Below the pieces are notes generated by a model, which made no database searches, was not told where the DNA came from, and was given only the letters and a program-made list of their open reading frames with translations. Both the position numbers and the translations under genes were made by a program. A stretch of DNA of 37,704 nt, taken from the NCBI GenBank assembly GCA_030041495.1, contig JASHNT010000031.1:1-37704 (forward strand), written 5' to 3'. Positions within the stretch are counted from its first letter, which is position 1, and the number at the start of each line of letters is the position of its first letter. Of the stretch, positions 8,127 to 13,171 are shown piece by piece. The stretch comes from Bryobacteraceae bacterium. GTDB taxonomy: Bacteria > Acidobacteriota > Terriglobia > Bryobacterales > Bryobacteraceae.

Positions 8127-8161
8127 CCCGCACACCTTAGGCGGCTTCGGCGGGGTGTGGG
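8127..8161. terminator. Candidate bidirectional terminator between convergent genes
   Basis: CACACC (8131-8136) pairs with GGTGTG (8154-8159), extended by CC/GG across a bulged G. The hairpin sits at the junction of the convergent DipZ and TPR-like genes and overlaps the end of the latter. No U-tract is seen, so this is weak. Confidence 0.3.
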
Positions 8162-8550
8162 AACGCCATCAACAATCGGGCTAGGCAAGCCTGCTCCGCC
8201 GCAACCTGCGGGTCGGCCGGCGGGCATGAGCGGATGCGGCAGTCCAGCAACTCCCGCTGCACGGCTGCGGCGGGCTCCAGTTCCCCGTCCTCGATGAGGT
8301 GGTCGCGAAGTAATTCGAGCGCCCGCAATCTTACCGGAAGCACGCCCTCGTCGAAACGAGCCAGGTTCTTAGCGGCCCTTTCCAGGAGCAGCTTGGCGCC
8401 CGGCCTGCTGCCGGCGGCATCCAGCAAAGGCGCAATCTGCACTCCCAGGGCGAGCGTCTGAAGATTGTAGGGCCCGAACGTGCACTCGTAGCTGTAGAGC
8501 GTCGAAAGCATACTCGACAGCTCGGAGGGAAGCGTTTCCCTGTAATCCAT
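8137..8550 (-). CDS. Small TPR-like helical protein
   Basis: The product is 137 residues and mostly amphipathic helix. Segments such as FGPYNLQTLALGVQIAPLLDAAG, PGAKLLLERAAKNLARF and GELEPAAAVQRELLDCRI have TPR-like spacing. The opening part resembles the TPR protein at 4383-5039, so the two may be paralogues bracketing the redox genes. No signal peptide or Shine-Dalgarno sequence is visible. A -10 box lies only 7 bp before the ATG, which suggests a leaderless transcript. The function is unknown. Confidence 0.65.
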   Translation of the reverse strand: MDYRETLPSELSSMLSTLYSYECTFGPYNLQTLALGVQIAPLLDAAGSRPGAKLLLERAAKNLARFDEGVLPVRLRALELLRDHLIEDGELEPAAAVQRELLDCRIRSCPPADPQVAAEQACLARLLMAFPHPAEAA

Positions 8551-8583
8551 TCTGTAAAGTATACCAGACGATATATTGTAAAG
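8551..8583 (-). promoter_or_regulatory. Candidate leaderless promoter of the small TPR-like gene
   Basis: On the minus strand TATACT occupies 8563-8558, 7 bp before the ATG at 8550, so transcription would start at or next to the start codon. CTTTAC (8583-8578) lies 14 bp upstream of it, short for a -35 spacing. No Shine-Dalgarno sequence is present. Confidence 0.4.
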
Positions 8584-8594
8584 CAGACAGAGCG

Positions 8595-10031
8595 CTAGAA
8601 GGGGTAATGGGCTTCACCGCGCTGTATGGTGATCCACTTCAACTGCGTGAGATCGTCCATCGACCACTGGCCGCCCTCGCGGCCCATGCCGGAATCTTTG
8701 ACTCCGCTGAAGGGGCCGTGCGGCTCATCGTGGATGGTCGAGCCGTTGATGTGCACCGATCCGCTCTCCAGCTCCAGCGCGCAGCGCATGGCCAATTGCA
8801 GGTCGTTGGTGATGACCGCTGAGGTCAGGCCGTAGCGGGTGTTATTGGCCAATTGAATGGCGTCGTCCGCGTTCCTGGCCTTGGCGACGCTCGCCACCGG
8901 TCCGAACAACTCCTCCTGGAACACGGCCATCGACGGCGTCACGTCGGCGATGACGGTAGGCTGGAAGTAGCTCCCTTCATAACTGCCGCCGCACAATACG
9001 CGAGCGCCTTGCGCCTTCGACGATTCGATGCGGCTGGCGATGAACGGGCACTGAGACGCGCGGATCAGAGGCCCGATGACCGTTTCCGGATTGCGCGGAT
9101 CGCCCACTTTGAGCGACTTCGTTTTGGCGACGAATAAATTGAGGAACTCCTCGTAAACCGGCTCCTCCACAATGACGCGTGAGCCAGCCATGCAAATTTG
9201 GCCTTGGTGAATGAATAGGCCGAAGCACGCGGTGTCCACGGCATATTTGAGGTTGGCGTCCTTCATCACTAGCAGGGGGCTCTTTCCGCCCATTTCCAGA
9301 TCGAACTTTTTGCCGCGCTTGGCGCATTCAATCCCGATCTGGCGGCCGACCGCGGTCGAGCCGGTAAACAGGATCGCTTTGACCCGAGGATCGGAGTACA
9401 TCGCCTCTCCCAGCGTGGGACCGTCGCCGGGGACCACATTCAGGACGCCGGGAGGCAGCCCGGCTTTATCGAAGATTTCGGCGATCTTCAGGCCGACGAG
9501 CGAAGTCTCTTCCGACGGCTTCAGCACGAACGTGTTGCCCGCGGCCAACGCAAACGCGACCTTCTTCGTCGCCAGGATCAGAGGGAAGTTGAACGGCGCA
9601 ATGCCTCCCACGACGCCCAGAGGCCGGCGGATGGCCATCGATATGCGTCCGGGAATGTCGCACGGAATCGTGTATCCCATGATGCGCCGGCACTCGCCGG
9701 CAGCGGAACGGAGCACGCCCACCACGTAGGACACCTCAAACTGCGATTTGCCGAAGGTCGATCCGCCTTCCTCGATCAACAAATCGGCCACCTCGCTGCG
9801 CATGGATTCCAGCGCATCGGCGGCGCGGATCAGAATGAGCTCGCGTTCGGAGGGAAGCGTGTTTCCCCACAGATCCTTTACCGCATGGGCGGCGTCGATG
9901 GCGCGCGTCATATGCTCCGGGCGCGCCATGAATACCTTGGAAAATGCCTTGCCGTTAGCGGGATTGACGACCGGCGTCATGGCCGACGTTTCCGCTTCAA
10001 TCATCTGTCCGTTGATGTATGGTGTTGTCAT
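8595..10031 (-). CDS. NAD(P)-dependent aldehyde dehydrogenase (benzaldehyde/vanillin/semialdehyde type)
   Basis: The 478-residue product oxidises an aldehyde to an acid with NAD(P). The Rossmann and active-site elements are intact: APFNFPLIL (145-153), KPSEETS (171-177), FTGSTAVGR (222-230), general-base Glu246 in LEMGGKSP, and catalytic Cys280 in HQGQICMAGSR. The start is the ATG at 10031, with GGGGAG close upstream; an in-frame upstream extension lacks support. The QICMAGSR active site and overall pattern place it nearer the benzaldehyde/vanillin/succinate-semialdehyde dehydrogenase branches than ALDH1/2, but the substrate is not determinable. It is divergent from a second, different aldehyde dehydrogenase across a 171-bp shared control region. 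Confidence 0.9.
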   Translation of the reverse strand: MTTPYINGQMIEAETSAMTPVVNPANGKAFSKVFMARPEHMTRAIDAAHAVKDLWGNTLPSERELILIRAADALESMRSEVADLLIEEGGSTFGKSQFEVSYVVGVLRSAAGECRRIMGYTIPCDIPGRISMAIRRPLGVVGGIAPFNFPLILATKKVAFALAAGNTFVLKPSEETSLVGLKIAEIFDKAGLPPGVLNVVPGDGPTLGEAMYSDPRVKAILFTGSTAVGRQIGIECAKRGKKFDLEMGGKSPLLVMKDANLKYAVDTACFGLFIHQGQICMAGSRVIVEEPVYEEFLNLFVAKTKSLKVGDPRNPETVIGPLIRASQCPFIASRIESSKAQGARVLCGGSYEGSYFQPTVIADVTPSMAVFQEELFGPVASVAKARNADDAIQLANNTRYGLTSAVITNDLQLAMRCALELESGSVHINGSTIHDEPHGPFSGVKDSGMGREGGQWSMDDLTQLKWITIQRGEAHYPF

Positions 10032-10160
10032 AAACTCCCCTTGCGGTTTTTCTCGTTCCCACGATTCCGCGACTCCGGCGGCAACGCCGCCCGGACCGCC
10101 GCGGCTGATGACGCGCTCCAATGCCCATCGTCTGCGGGATCGTGATATTGTCTAGTGTAG

Positions 10161-10178
10161 CTTACATAGTCGTGTAAG
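10161..10178. promoter_or_regulatory. Palindromic operator-like dyad between divergent aldehyde dehydrogenases
   Basis: CTTACATAGTCGTGTAAG has perfect 6-bp arms (CTTACA and TGTAAG) around a 6-bp centre, the size of a typical dimeric repressor site. It lies 24 bp before the plus-strand ALDH start and in the only gap shared by the two divergent genes. TAGTGTA at 10153-10159 precedes it. A TetR-, PadR- or GntR-type regulator would fit; none is encoded in the window. Confidence 0.5.
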
Positions 10179-10202
10179 AAAGACGAAAGGAGAAATTTCA
10201 CC

Positions 10203-11681
10203 ATGGCCTCTCTCATGTCAGCTCCCGCCGCGCCCGCCGTACGCATTTCCGCCACGCAACTGTTGATCGATAATAAATGGGTCCCGAGCGAATCCGGCAA
10301 AACTTTCGCCACCATCAATCCGTCCACCGGCGAAGAAATCTGCCAGATTGCCGAGGCCGATGCCGCCGACGTCGAGAAAGCGGTTCGGGCGGCGCGAGCG
10401 GCCTTCGAGCGCGGACCCTGGCGCAAGACGATGGCCTCCGAGCGCGGACGGTTGCTGCATCGTTTGGCCGACCTGATCGAGAAACATGCCGATGAGCTCG
10501 CGGCCCTGGAATCGCTGGATAATGGCAAACCGGTCTCCGTCGCGAAGGCTGTGGACGTGGCGGCCACCGTGGGCTGCTACCGCTATTTCGCCGGCTGGGC
10601 CGACAAGGTTCAGGGCAAGACCATTCCGATTGACGGCGATTTTTTCTGTTATACGCGCCATGAAGCTGTAGGAGTGGTTGGCCAAATCATTCCCTGGAAC
10701 TTTCCCATGCTGATGCAAGCGTGGAAGCTTGCGCCTGCGCTGGCCACGGGCAACACAGTAGTGATGAAACCGGCCGAACAGACGCCGCTCAGCGCCCTGC
10801 GCATCGGCGAGTTGATCGTCGAAGCGGGCTTTCCCGAAGGCGTGGTCAACCTGCTGCCCGGTTTCGGTCCCACGGCGGGCGCGGCGATCGCAAACCATAT
10901 GGACGTCGATAAAGTGGCGTTCACCGGATCGACCGAAGTCGGGCACCTGATCATGGAGGCCGCGGCGAAGTCGAATCTGAAGCGGGTCACCCTGGAGCTG
11001 GGAGGCAAGAGCCCCAATATCGTCTTCGCCGACACCAACGTGGACGAAGCGGTGGAGGGGGCGCACTTCGGGCTGTTCTTCAATCATGGGCAGTGCTGCT
11101 GCGCCGGCTCGCGAGTTTTCGTCGAGCAGAAGATCTACGATGAGTTCGTCGAAAAGAGCGCCGCCAGGGCCAGAAAGCGCACGGTGGGCGATCCGTTCGA
11201 TCCCAAGACGGAGCAGGGCCCGCAGGTGGATCAAGCCCAATTCGACAAGGTCATGGGCTACATCGATTCCGGGCGCGCGGAAGGCGCGAGGCTAGCCTGC
11301 GGCGGCGAACGCGTGGGAGATCGCGGATACTTCATCCAGCCGACGGTGTTTTCCGACGTTCAGGACAATATGAAGATCGCCCGGGAGGAGATCTTTGGCC
11401 CGGTGATGAGCATCATCCCGTTCAAGACCGCCGGCGAGGTGGTGGAGCGCTCCAACCGCACTACCTACGGCCTGGCGGCTGCCGTGTGGACCAGGGACAT
11501 CCAGAAGGCTCACGCGATTGCCAACAGCCTTCGCGCCGGTACGGTTTGGGTGAACTGCTACAACGTGCTCGATACGCGCGCGCCTTTCGGTGGGTTCAAG
11601 CAGTCCGGCATCGGCCGCGAGCTGGGCGAGTACGGGCTTCAGCAATACACGGAGATCAAAACCGTCACCGTCAGGCTATAG
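10203..11681 (+). CDS. Aldehyde dehydrogenase, ALDH1/2 type
   Basis: The 492-residue product is a typical class 1/2 NAD-dependent aldehyde dehydrogenase. Visible elements are [17 protein letters not shown] (164-180), [11 protein letters not shown] (189-199), FTGSTEVG (240-247), general-base Glu265 in LELGGKSP, and the active site GQCCCAGSR with catalytic Cys299 flanked by two more cysteines, as in ALDH2. Also present are [10 protein letters not shown] and the C-terminal [24 protein letters not shown] (10188-10192) lies 10 bp before the ATG. Transcription is probably controlled together with the divergent ALDH through the dyad at 10161-10178. A strong hairpin terminator follows at 11717-11736. 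The substrate is not determinable from sequence. Confidence 0.93.
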   Translation: MASLMSAPAAPAVRISATQLLIDNKWVPSESGKTFATINPSTGEEICQIAEADAADVEKAVRAARAAFERGPWRKTMASERGRLLHRLADLIEKHADELAALESLDNGKPVSVAKAVDVAATVGCYRYFAGWADKVQGKTIPIDGDFFCYTRHEAVGVVGQIIPWNFPMLMQAWKLAPALATGNTVVMKPAEQTPLSALRIGELIVEAGFPEGVVNLLPGFGPTAGAAIANHMDVDKVAFTGSTEVGHLIMEAAAKSNLKRVTLELGGKSPNIVFADTNVDEAVEGAHFGLFFNHGQCCCAGSRVFVEQKIYDEFVEKSAARARKRTVGDPFDPKTEQGPQVDQAQFDKVMGYIDSGRAEGARLACGGERVGDRGYFIQPTVFSDVQDNMKIAREEIFGPVMSIIPFKTAGEVVERSNRTTYGLAAAVWTRDIQKAHAIANSLRAGTVWVNCYNVLDTRAPFGGFKQSGIGRELGEYGLQQYTEIKTVTVRL

Positions 11682-11716
11682 CACTCTGCGCGGCCCCGGA
11701 ATGGGGTCCAAGCGTT

Positions 11717-11736
11717 GGATTCGCGCCGGCGAATCC
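11717..11736. terminator. Hairpin terminator after the plus-strand ALDH
   Basis: A perfect 8-bp stem, GGATTCGC/GCGAATCC, closes a GCCG tetraloop and is followed by TTCCTTCCCT. It lies between the ALDH stop and the stop of the convergent small membrane gene, so it may serve both. Confidence 0.6.
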
Positions 11737-11750
11737 TTCCTTCCCTCGGA

Positions 11751-11945
11751 TTATGCCAGCCGCCGGACCAGACGGAAGGGTAAGGTGACAATCGCCCAGA
11801 CCAGGCCGAAGGCTCCCTCAACCGCGACGCCGATCAGGCGGAAGGGCAGGAGCAGCAGCCACACCAGCGGGTAGAGCACCAGCGCCAGTAGAGCCAGCGG
11901 CCAACACAGGACCAGCAGGATGCACCATAAAAGGAATTTGGTCAT
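11751..11945 (-). CDS. Small hydrophobic membrane protein
   Basis: The product is 64 residues, almost entirely hydrophobic: MTKFLLWCILLVLCWPLALL followed by a second membrane segment and a basic tail, PFRLVRRLA. Two transmembrane helices are likely. A GAGGAAGAG Shine-Dalgarno sequence lies upstream of the ATG at 11945. The first ~50 bp plus the upstream leader are duplicated at 12891-12967 in damaged form. The function is unknown. Confidence 0.6.
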   Translation of the reverse strand: MTKFLLWCILLVLCWPLALLALVLYPLVWLLLLPFRLIGVAVEGAFGLVWAIVTLPFRLVRRLA

Positions 11946-11956
11946 ACGGTACTCTT
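11896..11956. repeat. Direct repeat copy A (5' part of the small membrane gene)
   Basis: This 61-bp segment matches 12895-12967 with three substitutions and a 12-bp insertion in copy B. It covers the start codon, the first codons and the upstream leader of the small membrane gene. Confidence 0.85.
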
Positions 11957-12001
11957 CCTCAAGTTACGTAGGAAGCGCTGGCAGGGTTCCGCTGAAAAGA
12001 G

Positions 12002-12046
12002 TGGTGGGTCTGAGAGAACTCGAATCTCTGACCTCCTGCGTGTCAA
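12002..12046 (-). pseudogene. 3' half of tRNA-Val(GAC), 5' half missing
   Basis: Read on the minus strand, this has an anticodon loop TTGACAC (anticodon GAC), a 3' anticodon-stem strand GCAGG, a variable loop AGGTC and a perfect T arm (AGAGA-TTCGAGT-TCTCT). Acceptor strand CAGACCC, discriminator A and an encoded CCA follow. Immediately 5' of the loop, homology stops: CGTCC does not pair with GCAGG, and no GGGTCTG acceptor strand was found within about 500 bp. Such 3' halves are classic attachment cores left by tyrosine-recombinase elements. It is a fragment, not a functional tRNA. Confidence 0.65.
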
Positions 12047-12196
12047 GGACGGTCACTCGTTCCAGGGCCTCCGTCGTTTTGCGTGCACTCCTGACGACCA
12101 CACACTCTGGGGAACCTGCTCTTCGCTCGACGGCAACCCAATATGCCTCTAGCTTACGGGCGGTGACACGGTTTGGCACAGATGAGGGCAGGCGCG

Positions 12197-12545
12197 TCAG
12201 AGTGGAAGCCACTCTATTCGATTCGCCCACTCCTCGGCTTCGGTGAGGTGCCAAATCAGCAAGAGGTCTTCGATTATGTTCCGGGCCAGGATCTTGCTGG
12301 GTACGAGTATCAAGCCTGCGCAACCGCTCGCCTCAACGCATTTGTCAAACCAGCGGGGCATTGTTCTCACATCGTGCGACACGACGATGCGCCCCGAGAG
12401 ATGTGCAAGGTCCAGAATATCCGGGTCCTTCATTCGTTCCGGTATCGTCGTCTGAGGCAAAGCGAAGTCAATCGCAGGTTCCCGCAGCAAAAACCGGCCA
12501 CAATCTTTGGTTGAAGTTGGAGTCCGCAAGGAAGTGGACTCTCAC
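12197..12545 (-). pseudogene. DUF5615 PIN-like toxin, frameshifted
   Basis: The C-terminal two-thirds (PAIDFALPQTTIPERMKDPDIL, RIVVSHDVRTMPRWF, IEDLLLIWHLTEAEEWANRIEWLPL) match DUF5615 PIN-like proteins. The true N-terminus lies in another frame from GTG at 12545: MRVHFLADSNFNQR. Restoring one A near 12503-12505 (giving RIVAGF) and one T in the five-base run at 12489-12493 joins the frames into a 116-residue protein. The repaired length, 351 bp, is a multiple of three. Its GTG overlaps the stop of the DUF433 gene (GTGA), the usual antitoxin-toxin arrangement. The family is annotated as a likely nuclease toxin. As sequenced it cannot be made intact. Confidence 0.7.
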
Positions 12546-12860
12546 GGCCGCGTCTGCGCGGCGTGATCTTTAGCCTCCCGTAACCGGTTCATCAGAGGGT
12601 CGGCGGCCCTTGGCCGGTCCGTTCGCAATGCTTCCCAACGCTGGTCCTGCTCTTCCAGGTACGCCTCCACCTTTTCCTTGTTTTCAAGGTAGAACGTGAT
12701 GGCCCCGTAAATCCTTACGAGGGGGCCTGGCCATCGGGAATGATCGAAGAATTTCGTCGGGCGATTCGCCGGCCTGAAATGCGTGAACGATACCGTCGAG
12801 CGAAATGCGGGTGCCCGCGATGTAGTAGCCGCCGTCACGCTCTTCGACATACGTCTGCAT
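12542..12860 (-). pseudogene. DUF433 antitoxin, frameshifted
   Basis: From ATG at 12860 the product reads MQTYVEERDGGYYIAGTRIS then LDGIVHAFQAGESPDEILRSFP, the DUF433 N-terminus. It continues in another frame as LVRIYGAITFYLENKEKVEAYLEEQ to a stop at 12542. The frames join if the five-C run (plus-strand G at 12721-12725) loses one base, giving PMARPLVRIYG and a 105-residue protein (318 bp including the stop). DUF433 proteins are the usual partners of DUF5615 toxins, and the two overlap by 4 bp. With both partners broken the module looks dead unless these indels are sequence errors. Confidence 0.7.
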
Positions 12861-12890
12861 CTTCCCGAACCCCACTCCAGCCTACCTCGA

Positions 12891-12956
12891 CTATAGCGGC
12901 CAACACGGGACCAGCAGGATGTACCATAACGTGCACCATAAAAAGAACTTGGTCAT
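12891..12956 (-). pseudogene. Truncated duplicate of the small membrane gene
   Basis: From ATG at 12956 it reads MTKFFLWCTLWYILLVPCWP then L and stop. The intact gene reads MTKFLLWCILLVLCWPLALL. A 12-bp insertion (near-tandem copy of TGYACCATAA) and a TAG at 12893-12891 distinguish it from the intact copy at 11751-11945. Confidence 0.65.
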
Positions 12957-12967
12957 ACGGTACTCTT
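12895..12967. repeat. Direct repeat copy B
   Basis: Partner of 11896-11956, in the same orientation and 1.0 kb away. The two copies bracket the tRNA fragment and the toxin-antitoxin remnants. Confidence 0.85.
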
Positions 12968-13130
12968 TCAGACAGGAGCATTATCGCCCTCTGAAGGCCT
13001 TACTTTTCGCGTTGATGGAGGGCGCAATGCCCCACAATCCACTTCAGGGCGTTACACCAAGCAAGCTTTGTAGCGTATGGCGGTGATACGGCCGGGTCCT
13101 AGATTCCCGAGTGGCCCGTCGTCCAGCATT

Positions 13131-13160
13131 TTCACGCAGTATCGTTGCAAGGTATATACT
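13131..13160 (+). promoter_or_regulatory. Candidate promoter of the Ser/Thr kinase gene
   Basis: TTCACG (13131-13136) and TATACT (13155-13160) are separated by 18 bp. The -10 box ends 11 bp before the ATG at 13172 and there is no Shine-Dalgarno sequence, so the leader would be only a few bases long. Confidence 0.45.
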
Positions 13161-13171
13161 TGCTCCTAATC

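Noticed and set aside
7020-8135. Long minus-strand open frame opposite the DipZ gene
   Set aside because: It mirrors the codon structure of DipZ and shows no domain of its own.
12002-12400. Complete tRNA, tmRNA or an intron-split tRNA-Val
   Set aside because: No 5' acceptor strand (GGGTCTG) was found on the minus strand within about 500 bp upstream, and the anticodon stem does not pair. Only the 3' half is supported.
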